A stretch of DNA of 64,000 nt, from positions 1 through 64,000 of the forward strand of contig JADEXK010000032.1 of the NCBI GenBank assembly GCA_015207155.1, written 5' to 3'. Positions 25,904-33,972 of the stretch are shown in pieces; positions within the stretch are counted from its first letter, which is position 1, and every line of letters starts with the position of its first letter. The DNA is from Nostocales cyanobacterium LEGE 11386 (GTDB lineage Bacteria; Cyanobacteriota; Cyanobacteriia; Cyanobacteriales; Nostocaceae). A program made the translations under genes and the position numbers. A model generated the notes under the pieces. The model saw only the letters and a program-made list of their open reading frames with translations, was not told where the DNA came from and did no database searches.

Positions 25904-26219
25904 ATGTTTAAATCAGTTGCAATATTAACATTCTTGTGTCAAGAAGAAGGGAAAAGCAACTTTTACGAGGGTGGATTTCCCAACTTGAAGAGAGAATGAG
26001 GTTTAATATTTAGACTATAAGATTTGAGGCTGCTTGGACATACGAAGCATTGTCAATGTTATCCTAGTCTTGCAACTAGCTCCTCAAGCTTAAGCTCCTC
26101 TACTTCTTATCTTCATGATGACTATCATCATATTGAGGTGTTTTCATCCGATAGCAAACAGCTAGAGGTAGTCCCGTTTAATTATAAATGTACAAGACAC
26201 GCTAGGAGAAGAGTAACGC

Positions 26220-28298
26220 ATGGGCAAGGTAGTCGGCATCGACTTGGGTACAACCAACTCAGTAGTCGCCGTGATGGAGGGTGGCAAGCCGGTGGTGATT
26301 GCCAATGCGGAAGGAATGCGAACAACCCCCTCCGTAGTCGGCTTCAGTAAAGAAGGTGAAAGGGTAGTTGGGCAAATGGCACGGCGACAAACCGTCCTCA
26401 ACCCACAAAATACCTTTTTTGCCGTTAAACGCTTTATTGGGCGCAAGTATAGTGAACTGAGCCAGGAATCTAAGCGTGTACCCTACACCATCCGCAAAGA
26501 CGAATTAGGTAATATTAAAATTCCCTGTCCTCGCCTCAAGCGGGATTTCGCCCCAGAAGAAATTTCGGCAATGGTGATGAAAAAATTGGCAGAGGATGCC
26601 AGCCGCTATTTGGGTGAACCAGTCACAGGGGCAGTAATTACAGTTCCCGCTTATTTTAATGATTCTCAAAGACAGGCAACCCGTGATGCTGGCAGAATTG
26701 CCGGTTTAGAAGTGTTGCGGATTCTCAATGAACCAACTGCTGCGTCTTTGGCTTATGGATTAGATCGGGGTACAACTGAAACTATCCTGGTATTTGACTT
26801 GGGTGGTGGCACATTTGATGTGTCAATTTTAGAAGTGGGTGATGGCATATTTGAAGTCAAAGCTACCAGTGGAGATACGCAACTAGGTGGTAATGACTTT
26901 GACAAACAAATTGTCGATTGGTTGGCACAGCAATTTCTGGAAGCTGAAGGTGTAGACTTAAGACGCGATCGCCAAGCACTGCAACGATTGATGGAAGCCG
27001 CCGAAAAAGCCAAAATTGAACTTTCGGCTGTCAGTGTTACCGATATTAATTTACCTTTTATCACTGCTACGGAAGATGGCCCCAAGCATCTAGAAACCCG
27101 CCTGACTCGTTCCCAATTTGAGGGTCTGTGCGTTGACTTAGTAGGACGGATACGCACACCAGTCAAACGGGCATTAAAAGATGCTGGATTGTCACCCGTA
27201 GACATCGAAGAAGTGGTATTAGTGGGCGGTTCTACACGGATGCCAATGGTGAAGCAGCTAGTACGTGACTTAATTGGGATAGAACCTAACGAAAATGTCA
27301 ATCCTGATGAAGTGGTAGCCGTGGGTGCAGCCATTCAAGCAGGCATTCTCGCAGGTGAACTTAAAGATGTGCTGCTTTTGGATGTCACACCTTTATCGTT
27401 GGGATTAGAAACCATCGGCGGTGTGATGAAAAAATTGATTCCCCGCAACACTACCATCCCCGTCCGCCGTTCTGACATTTTTTCCACCTCGGAAAATAAC
27501 CAAAACACCGTGGAAATTCATGTAGTCCAAGGTGAAAGGGACATGGCATCCAATAATAAGTCCCTAGGAAGATTTAAGCTTTATGGCATCCCCCCAGCAC
27601 CACGAGGCATTCCCCAGGTTCAAGTATCCTTTGATATCGATGCTAACGGGATTTTGCAGGTAACAGCCCTCGATAGAACTACCGGACGAGAACAAAGTAT
27701 TACCATTCAAGGCGCTTCCACCTTAAGCGAGTCAGAAGTGAATCGCATGATTCAAGACGCCCAAAAATACGCCGATGTCGATCGCGAACGCAAAGAAAGA
27801 GTAGAAAAGCGCACTCGTTCAGAAGCTTTGATTTTACAAGCAGAACGACAACTGCGAGAAATAGCACTAGAATTTGGTATGCAGTTTGCCCGCAGCCGCC
27901 GCCAGCGAATTGATAGTATTTGCCGAGAACTGAAAGAAAGTTTACAGGAAAACGACGATCGCGGCATTGATCAAGCCTATGCCGACTTACAAGATGCTTT
28001 ATATGAACTAAACCGCGAAGTCCGCGAGTATTACGCTGAGGATGAAGACGAAGACTTGTTTGGTACTATTCGGGACATTTTTACCGGTGGCGACAAAGAA
28101 CGGGAACGGGAACGGGAACGCGATTTTTCCCGAGATCCATATCAAGAACGTGATTCCTATGGCAAAGACTATGGCAAAAACTACGACAGGGACTATGGCA
28201 GAGATAGCCGTTACCCATCCTACGACAACCGTTCTGCTCGTAAATCGTCTCGTCCCAGCTACCAGGATAACTGGGATGATGAAGATGATTGGTTGTAA
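26220..28298 (+). CDS. dnaK: Hsp70 chaperone DnaK (paralogue with charged tail)
   Basis: A 692-residue Hsp70. The nucleotide-binding domain starts with GIDLGTTNSVVAVMEGG, has phosphate-2 motif FDLGGGTFDVSILEV and adenosine motif VVLVGGSTRMPMV; the substrate domain covers about 390-500. The C-terminal 60 residues are a low-complexity Arg/Glu/Asp/Tyr tail (repeated RERERE and YGKDYG units) instead of the EEVD-like end, as in non-DnaK2 cyanobacterial paralogues. AGGAG lies upstream of the ATG. It forms a pair with the downstream J-protein gene, its likely co-chaperone. Confidence 0.95.
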   Translation: MGKVVGIDLGTTNSVVAVMEGGKPVVIANAEGMRTTPSVVGFSKEGERVVGQMARRQTVLNPQNTFFAVKRFIGRKYSELSQESKRVPYTIRKDELGNIKIPCPRLKRDFAPEEISAMVMKKLAEDASRYLGEPVTGAVITVPAYFNDSQRQATRDAGRIAGLEVLRILNEPTAASLAYGLDRGTTETILVFDLGGGTFDVSILEVGDGIFEVKATSGDTQLGGNDFDKQIVDWLAQQFLEAEGVDLRRDRQALQRLMEAAEKAKIELSAVSVTDINLPFITATEDGPKHLETRLTRSQFEGLCVDLVGRIRTPVKRALKDAGLSPVDIEEVVLVGGSTRMPMVKQLVRDLIGIEPNENVNPDEVVAVGAAIQAGILAGELKDVLLLDVTPLSLGLETIGGVMKKLIPRNTTIPVRRSDIFSTSENNQNTVEIHVVQGERDMASNNKSLGRFKLYGIPPAPRGIPQVQVSFDIDANGILQVTALDRTTGREQSITIQGASTLSESEVNRMIQDAQKYADVDRERKERVEKRTRSEALILQAERQLREIALEFGMQFARSRRQRIDSICRELKESLQENDDRGIDQAYADLQDALYELNREVREYYAEDEDEDLFGTIRDIFTGGDKERERERERDFSRDPYQERDSYGKDYGKNYDRDYGRDSRYPSYDNRSARKSSRPSYQDNWDDEDDWL

Positions 28299-28383
28299 TC
28301 ATTAGTCATTAGTTGCTCCCTGATTCCTCTATCCCCTTGTCCCTATTCCCAAAATCTAAATTTAAAGTTAAATAAACTGAACT

Positions 28384-29385
28384 ATGCAAAATTTGCAGAA
28401 TTTTCGCGATTACTACGAAATTTTAGGAGTACCTAAGGATGCCTCCGGTGAGGAAATAAAAAAGGTTTATCGGCGGTTAGCAAGGCAGTATCACCCCGAC
28501 CTCAATCCCGGAAATAAGTCAGCAGAAGAAAAATTTAAAGATATCGGTGAGGCTTACGAAGTCCTTTCCGACACAGCCAGGCGATCGCAGTACGATCAGT
28601 TTAGTCGCTACTGGAAACAAAAAGGCTTTGTCAGTAACAAGGCACCCAAGCCTAAAAGCTGGTCAGGTGCCGCAAATGGTCGCAGTAGCACTCAGGAAGT
28701 AGATCCCAGCCAATTTTCCGATTTTGAAAGCTTTATTAATCAAGTTATTGGTGTAGGTGGTGCGCGTAAAGATAGCAGAAATGGTGGTAGTAGCAGCACA
28801 AGTAAAGATCCATTTCGTTCCCCGAAAAGCAGAGTTGAATATACCGTTCCCAAAAATCCCCCACGCCCGGTTCGTCGAGATATTGAAGCCAGATTAACCC
28901 TCCCACTAGAAAAAGCTTATCAAGGTGGCAACGAACGCATCCGCCTCGAAGACGGGCGATCGCTAGAAGTGACTATGCCCCCAGGTATGGTAACAGGTCA
29001 AACTATCCGTCTGCGAAACCAAGGTATTGGTGGCGGCGACTTATACCTAAAAATTACCGTCGAGCCTCATTCCTTATTTAAGCTAGAAGGTGCCAATATA
29101 TTCTGCCAAGTACCAGTGACTCCCAGTGAAGCAGTTTTGGGGGGACAGGTAGAAGCACCAACTTTGGATGGCCCAGTAAAAATGACAATCCCACCAGGAG
29201 TTAGGTCTGGTCAACGATTCCGCCTCGCCAATAAAGGCTACCCCAACGATAATGGTCAACGTGGCGACCAATTAGTAGAAATCCAGATACTTACCCCTAA
29301 AAATATTAGCCCTGAAGAACAGGAGCTTTACGAAAAGATCCGACAAATTGAAACCTTCAAACCCCGTGCTGATTTGTTGCGTTAA
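28384..29385 (+). CDS. dnaJ: DnaJ/CbpA-type co-chaperone
   Basis: A 333-residue type II J-protein: J domain at 9-73 with YHPDLNPG (the HPD motif), a Gly/Ser-rich linker (about 85-150) and two C-terminal beta domains (about 165-325, with LTLPLEKAYQGGNERI and MPPGMVTGQTIRLRNQG). It lacks the four CxxCxGxG zinc motifs, so it is CbpA-like rather than full DnaJ. It lies 85 bp after dnaK and should stimulate that Hsp70. Confidence 0.93.
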   Translation: MQNLQNFRDYYEILGVPKDASGEEIKKVYRRLARQYHPDLNPGNKSAEEKFKDIGEAYEVLSDTARRSQYDQFSRYWKQKGFVSNKAPKPKSWSGAANGRSSTQEVDPSQFSDFESFINQVIGVGGARKDSRNGGSSSTSKDPFRSPKSRVEYTVPKNPPRPVRRDIEARLTLPLEKAYQGGNERIRLEDGRSLEVTMPPGMVTGQTIRLRNQGIGGGDLYLKITVEPHSLFKLEGANIFCQVPVTPSEAVLGGQVEAPTLDGPVKMTIPPGVRSGQRFRLANKGYPNDNGQRGDQLVEIQILTPKNISPEEQELYEKIRQIETFKPRADLLR

Positions 29386-29567
29386 ATGAAAACTTCATTG
29401 GCTTGAGCAAGGTTGTTTTTGATGACTGCTTCATTTTTAGATGTAAGAAGTTTTTTAGCTACTTATAGATAATTTTTTCTAACTATTTGTCGAAGGCTTT
29501 TTTAATAGGTAAAAATTCTTTGACACTAGGATTACAATTTCAATTTAAAAAGAATGATAGAAGGGGG

Positions 29568-29591
29568 GGGTGAAGCAGCTGATATTCACCC
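29568..29591 (+). promoter_or_regulatory. Hairpin upstream of the CHAT gene
   Basis: GGGTGAA (29568-29574) and TTCACCC (29585-29591) form a 7-bp stem with a 10-nt loop, ending 17 nt before the ATG of the CHAT protein. It could be an operator or a translation-control hairpin. Confidence 0.4.
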
Positions 29592-29608
29592 TGCACAAAC
29601 TTAATTAG

Positions 29609-30448
29609 ATGAAAAAAATCTTGTTTTTGGCTGCAAATCCCAGCCAAACAGCACGGCTAGGGTTAGATCGGGAAGTGCGAGAAATTGAAGATGCCTTGAG
29701 GCGATCTAAGTATCGGGATAATTTTATCTTGGAGCAGAGGTGGGCAGTTCGTCCGAGAGATATTCGTCGCGCCTTGTTAGACTGTCAACCAGATATAGTT
29801 CACTTTTCTGGACATGGAGCAGGAAAGCACGGATTAATTCTGGAAGATGAAACAGGAAAAGAACAGCTAGTTTCAGGAGATGCATTAGCTGGATTATTTG
29901 GTCTGTTTTCTCAGCCCAGAGAATGTGTGATTCTCAATGCTTGTTATTCGAGTTTTCAAGCAGAGGCAATTGCCCAAAATGTAGATTATGTAGTTGGTAT
30001 GGATGATTCGATTGCGGACGACGCTGCGATCGCTTTTGCTGTTGGTTTCTATGATGGTCTCGCAGGATATCACCCAGAATTTTGTGCAGGTTCACCCATT
30101 GAGTTCGCTTTCAGCATGGCTCGGAATGCACTTCAGTTTTCACCTATTCCCAACTACCAAACCCCACATCTGACAAAAAATCCGAAAATAATTTTGGAAG
30201 AATGGAGAGCTATTCATGTGTTTCATGAAGCTAAAACTTCTAGACATGATGCTATTCCATTTCCATTCGAGCCAAGTTTTCAGGAAAAACTCAAATCCCA
30301 TCATGTCCATAAAGCTGCCAAGGCTTCTGGAGGTAAGGCTATTCAAGTTGAGCAAGCAGTTTTGGAAGAATTGGCTTCCATTCATGCCTATAAAGCTGCT
30401 AAAGCTGCAAAAGAGGAGCCTATTCGCTTCTATTCTCAAATTAAATAG
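29609..30448 (+). CDS. CHAT-domain protein with triplicated C-terminal motif
   Basis: A 279-residue protein. Residues 1-185 form a CHAT (caspase-HetF-associated-with-TPR) protease-like domain with the catalytic dyad His69 in VHFSGHG and Cys112 in VILNACYSS. The last 85 residues hold three imperfect copies (about 198-216, 227-245 and 254-272) of a unit with the core IH-x-(F/H/Y)-x-A-x-K-(T/A)-(S/A) ending in (A/P)I. The third copy includes VEQAVLEELASIHAYK, similar in style to small cyanobacterial antitoxins. The gene ends 8 bp before a RelE-like toxin gene, so the tail may act as an antitoxin. CHAT activity and the tail's role are inference. Confidence 0.8.
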   Translation: MKKILFLAANPSQTARLGLDREVREIEDALRRSKYRDNFILEQRWAVRPRDIRRALLDCQPDIVHFSGHGAGKHGLILEDETGKEQLVSGDALAGLFGLFSQPRECVILNACYSSFQAEAIAQNVDYVVGMDDSIADDAAIAFAVGFYDGLAGYHPEFCAGSPIEFAFSMARNALQFSPIPNYQTPHLTKNPKIILEEWRAIHVFHEAKTSRHDAIPFPFEPSFQEKLKSHHVHKAAKASGGKAIQVEQAVLEELASIHAYKAAKAAKEEPIRFYSQIK

Positions 30449-30456
30449 GAGCGTTG

Positions 30457-30714
30457 ATGTACACTATTTGGATTCTTCCCAAAGCTAATCACCAGTTCCT
30501 AAATTTATTTGAGCCTACTCAAAAAGAGGTCGGGAAACGGATTGATGCTCTTGCAGCAACGCCCATACCTGCAAATGCTCTAAGAGTATCGGGTACTGAA
30601 GGATGGCGTATATATGTTGATGATTATCGTGTGATTTACGAGATTCAAGATGGAGCGAAAATCATCCTGATTTTGGACATTGAACGTAGATTAGATTTTG
30701 GTAATGAAATCTAA
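30457..30714 (+). CDS. RelE/ParE-type toxin
   Basis: An 85-residue protein of the RelE/ParE fold: an N-terminal helix pair, then LRVSGTEGWRIYVDDYRVIYEIQDGAKIILILDIERR, the typical beta-sheet with basic residues of RelE RNases. The ATG at 30457 follows GGAGC; a TTG three bases earlier is a poorer start. It comes 8 bp after the CHAT gene. No conventional small antitoxin is next to it, so the CHAT protein or an unlinked gene must supply that role. Confidence 0.82.
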   Translation: MYTIWILPKANHQFLNLFEPTQKEVGKRIDALAATPIPANALRVSGTEGWRIYVDDYRVIYEIQDGAKIILILDIERRLDFGNEI

Positions 30715-30851
30715 CTAACAACTTGCATAAGCTCATCACGAATTCACAAATGGCAGCAAAATTTTGACCTTCTCTGCGTTTTTCTTCTTTATCGAAAAAT
30801 AAATTTTTAAATAAATACACCAGGGTCAACATGAAAAAAATCACTTAAACT

Positions 30852-31034
30852 TTAAGCTTGGGATCTGCTAATTTCTCGCTGACCATTCATAACTTCCAAG
30901 ACAATATTATTAGAACCAAAAATATCTACTAAATCGGACTGTTGTAAATTCTTTTGCTCCATCAAAAAAAGCAACATAGAATATGTTTGATGTAAATCAA
31001 TTGCTTTTGATAATCTATACTCACGATTAAACGA
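30852..31034 (-). pseudogene. HigA-type antitoxin remnant
   Basis: On the minus strand an open stretch ending in TAA at 30852-30854 encodes MLLFLMEQKNLQQSDLVDIF and then NNIVLEVMNGQREISRSQA. This is the helix-turn-helix core of HigA-like antitoxins, which normally continues with KALAEFF and about 15 more residues. The N-terminal part is also missing: an in-frame stop lies just upstream and no start codon precedes the homology. The rest of the 30715-31166 gap shows nothing else. Confidence 0.6.
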
Positions 31035-31166
31035 TATTTCTTACCTCATTGATTGCGTCAGCAGCTTGAGAGTTTTCTACAAAGATTATCAGTTTCAGTA
31101 AGATACAGGCAGTTCACCTGACGTAGGTTCTGGGGGTTTACAATATAAAAAAAACTCGATTGCAAG

Positions 31167-31742
31167 GTGACTCAAACAGCCGTGAATCACAATGGGGCAA
31201 TGCCAAAACGCAGTGAACCCACTTATTACTCCCTGCTAGGACTACATCCCTCAGCATCAGTAATAGAAATTCGTCGCGCTTATCGGGAACTAAGTAAACG
31301 CTATCATCCTGATACTACAGATTTGCCTACTGCCGTCGCCACTACTAAATTTCAGCAAATTAACGAAGCCTACGCCACCCTTAGCAGCCCAGAACGGCGA
31401 CAAAGCTATGACCAAAAAATTCGCTATTCCCGGTTTACGGTAATTCAACCACCATCTGACTTGAACCGTCCTGTTTCCCGTTCACCCAAATGGTCGAAAT
31501 CGGCTTATCTAGACGCAAGCGATCGCCCGCTCTCATCTGGTGAAATTTTTGCTGTATTTATTTTGGTATTAACCTTTGTCGGTTGTCTGCTGCTAGCGAT
31601 CGCCATAGGCTTAACTCGTGGTGAAGCTGCTTTCCAAACGCAATTGCTACAACCAACTTCCACAGTAAACAGACAGATTAGCCACCTGTCAACATCAACA
31701 ACTTTTTGGGAAATTAAAAATTTTCCATCAAAAATTATTTAA
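31167..31742 (+). CDS. Membrane-anchored J-domain protein
   Basis: A 191-residue protein with an N-terminal J domain (about 19-86; YYSLLGLHPSASVIEIRRAY and YHPD carrying the HPD motif), a linker, and one transmembrane segment (about 129-151). The J domain faces the cytoplasm and would recruit an Hsp70 to the membrane. The start is GTG at 31167; an ATG at 31200 just before the J domain is an alternative. It is followed 12 bp later by a DUF3143 gene, an arrangement that looks operonic. Confidence 0.83.
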   Translation: MTQTAVNHNGAMPKRSEPTYYSLLGLHPSASVIEIRRAYRELSKRYHPDTTDLPTAVATTKFQQINEAYATLSSPERRQSYDQKIRYSRFTVIQPPSDLNRPVSRSPKWSKSAYLDASDRPLSSGEIFAVFILVLTFVGCLLLAIAIGLTRGEAAFQTQLLQPTSTVNRQISHLSTSTTFWEIKNFPSKII

Positions 31743-31754
31743 TCCATAATTCCT

Positions 31755-32027
31755 ATGTCTATTCTTTCCTCAGATACCCCCTTATATAGTCATCCACTAC
31801 CGCAAATAGAGCAATGGTTAAAAGACCAAGGATGTCAACAAGATGAAACACAGCTGCATTGCTGGCGTGTGCAGCGACCTACTTGGGAAGCTGAAATTTG
31901 GCTCGATATTGAGCAAATCGTAGTCCGATATGTCCAATCTGGGGAAAATGGGCAAGATATTCAACGCTCATTTAAGTATTCTCTCAGCCGGGAAGATATA
32001 GAACAAGCCGTGTTTTCTGGCCCGTGA
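31755..32027 (+). CDS. DUF3143 protein
   Basis: A 90-residue protein matching the cyanobacteria/plastid-lineage family DUF3143: LPQIEQWLKDQGC, a central CWRVQRPTWEAEIWLD, and a C-terminal FKYSLSREDIEQAVF. Soluble, function unknown. Its position right after a J-domain gene recurs in cyanobacteria to my knowledge. Confidence 0.8.
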   Translation: MSILSSDTPLYSHPLPQIEQWLKDQGCQQDETQLHCWRVQRPTWEAEIWLDIEQIVVRYVQSGENGQDIQRSFKYSLSREDIEQAVFSGP

Positions 32028-32138
32028 ATTGGAGAGCGGGGGAGCGGGGGAGCAGTAATTTAATTTTTGGAGTTACCTAAATATATATAAGTTTTTTTCT
32101 CCTCCGCCCCTGTGCCCCTGTGCCCCCCATCCCCTCAT
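32028..32138. repeat. G-rich/C-rich tandem short repeats
   Basis: GGGGGAGC units at 32037-32055 and CCCCTGTG/CCCCATC units at 32104-32138 face each other in the convergent gap between DUF3143 and uppS. They can partly pair and might serve as a bidirectional stop signal. Confidence 0.45.
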
Positions 32139-32139
32139 C

Positions 32140-32889
32140 CTAGATTTTCCCAAATCTCCGCTCCCTTTGCTGATAGGCATACAAAGCGCGGTGAAATTCA
32201 TTGCGGTCAAAATCTGGCCAAAGAGTATCAGTTATATAAATTTCCCCATAAGCCATTTGCCAGAGAAGAAAATTAGAAAGACGCATTTCGCCACTGGTAC
32301 GGATCAATAAATCTGGGTCAGTAATTCCGGCTGTGTACAAGTGACGCTCAAATAACTCTTCATCAATTTCATCAGGTTTGAGGACACCTTGCTGCACTTT
32401 TTCGGCGATCGCCCGGCAAGCTTGTAAAATTTCTTGGCGTCCACCATAATTGGTGGCCACAGAAAACCGAATACCACGATTATGCTGAGTTTCTGCCATA
32501 GAACGGGAAATTTCCTGTTGGAGGGATAATGGCAAAGCTGGCAAATTTCCCACAAACTGAATTTGCACATTTTCCTCAACCATTTCCCGCAGTTCTTGGC
32601 GCAAAACTCGTTGAAATAAAGTCATTAAAAAATCTACTTCTTCCTGCGGTCTTTTCCAATTCTCAGTGGAAAAAGCATAAGCAGTTAGTGCCTGAATGCC
32701 CCAATCTCTACAACAGCGCAGCAAATCCTTCAGGGCATCAACTCCTCGCTTATGTCCCATAATTCTGGGTAGACCTTGACGTTTAGCCCATCGACCATTG
32801 CCATCCATAATCACTGCAACGTGCTTTGGCAGTAGTTCTCGTTTCAAGTCAGGGGGCAAATATTGCAGTTCAGTTGGTTGTGCTGTCAT
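32140..32889 (-). CDS. uppS: Isoprenyl transferase (UPP synthase)
   Basis: A 249-residue cis-prenyltransferase that makes undecaprenyl-type diphosphate, the lipid carrier for cell-wall sugars. Signature AVIMDGNGRWAKRQGLPRI at residues 25-43 contains the catalytic Asp29, and the second region near the C-terminus reads DLLIRTSGEMRLSNFLLWQ. The ATG overlaps the stop of cdaA by 4 bp, so both are coupled. Confidence 0.95.
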   Translation of the reverse strand: MTAQPTELQYLPPDLKRELLPKHVAVIMDGNGRWAKRQGLPRIMGHKRGVDALKDLLRCCRDWGIQALTAYAFSTENWKRPQEEVDFLMTLFQRVLRQELREMVEENVQIQFVGNLPALPLSLQQEISRSMAETQHNRGIRFSVATNYGGRQEILQACRAIAEKVQQGVLKPDEIDEELFERHLYTAGITDPDLLIRTSGEMRLSNFLLWQMAYGEIYITDTLWPDFDRNEFHRALYAYQQRERRFGKI

Positions 32890-33809
32890 TTTTTATTTCG
32901 AGAAGCGGTCGATGGTAAACCGAGTAAACGTGAAACAAATACTAGTGCCTTACCACCCATCTGACGACCCAAAATAAATAAACCTGGAGCAACAGCTTCC
33001 CGATCTACTGTTGGCGATAATCGAGCCTCTAATGACTCTTTCAGCGTCCTAATCGTCAGTGGTCTATTTAGGGTTCCCCTTTCCGCTAAGGAAATAGAAC
33101 CCGTTTCTTCTGATACAACGACACAGATGCAATTTTTGACCCGCTCAGTAATTCCCATTGCTGCCCGATGGCGTGTTCCCAACTGGCGCGAGGCTGTGCG
33201 TTCCGAAAGTGGTAAGATTATACCTGATGAAACAATCCGCGAGCCACGAATCAACGTCGCCCCATCGTGTAATAAAGTTTTCGGTTGGAAAATTGTTTGT
33301 ATTAGTTCCTTAGAAACGTCAGCATTCAGCTTAACTCCAGGTACAGAAAAATCCCGCTCGTCAATCGGGCCAGTTGTTTCCAAAATCAGCAAAGCTCCTA
33401 TTCGGTTTTTCGAGAGTTCTTTAACCGCATCTACAATTTCATCAATCACACTATCAGACTTGGGAATTGTGAGATTAGATGGTTTAAACAACTGTTGGAA
33501 TTCACCACGTCCTACTTGCTCCAAAAATCGGCGAAACTCTGACTGTAGTGCAACTGCCATCGCTACAGCGCAGCCAATCACCAGCTTTTCCAAAACAAAA
33601 TTTAGCAGTGGTAAACCCATTCTGCCACTGAGCGCTGAAGCTAGCATCAAAATAATAAATCCCCGCACCATCCATAATGTCCGGCGCTCACTAATGATAA
33701 CTAGTATCATGTACGTCAGCGCCAGTACTAACACGATATCCAGAGTCCCAAGCAGCAAGGACTGTGACCATCCCAGGTTTGTCAGCCATTGCTTCCACGA
33801 ATCTCTCAT
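32886..33809 (-). CDS. cdaA: Membrane diadenylate cyclase
   Basis: A 307-residue CdaA-type enzyme that makes cyclic di-AMP from two ATP. Three N-terminal membrane segments (about 18-85) precede the DAC domain, which has both hallmark motifs, DGA in LLHDGATLIRG and RHR in GTRHRAAMG. Cyclic di-AMP controls potassium and osmotic homeostasis in other bacteria and night survival in cyanobacteria. It overlaps uppS and lies downstream of lysA on the same strand. Confidence 0.93.
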   Translation of the reverse strand: MRDSWKQWLTNLGWSQSLLLGTLDIVLVLALTYMILVIISERRTLWMVRGFIILMLASALSGRMGLPLLNFVLEKLVIGCAVAMAVALQSEFRRFLEQVGRGEFQQLFKPSNLTIPKSDSVIDEIVDAVKELSKNRIGALLILETTGPIDERDFSVPGVKLNADVSKELIQTIFQPKTLLHDGATLIRGSRIVSSGIILPLSERTASRQLGTRHRAAMGITERVKNCICVVVSEETGSISLAERGTLNRPLTIRTLKESLEARLSPTVDREAVAPGLFILGRQMGGKALVFVSRLLGLPSTASRNKK

Positions 33810-33887
33810 GACATCTGGATTACTCTCTGTTCCGCCTCAATAGTCTGTCATTAATCTGGCATGTTTATGCATCAAAGGTTAACGCTT

Positions 33888-33972
33888 AACTCAGCACTCA
33901 GCACGGGCTAAACGCCCCGCTACCGCTCTAAGCGCAGCCATGCCCGCAGGGCTTTACAGCACTCAGCACTCT
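33888..33972. repeat. CAGCACT and CGCCCCGCTACCGC repeats
   Basis: The gap between lysA and cdaA is filled by CAGCACT heptamers at both ends and, between them, the motif series TAAACGCCCCGCTACCGC and TAAGCGCAGCCATGCCCGC. The latter also occurs inside the MITE at 4877-5039. Confidence 0.6.

Noticed and set aside
26024..26350. 108-residue frame overlapping the dnaK start
   Set aside because: Low-complexity Ser-rich translation overlapping the well-supported dnaK start in another frame.
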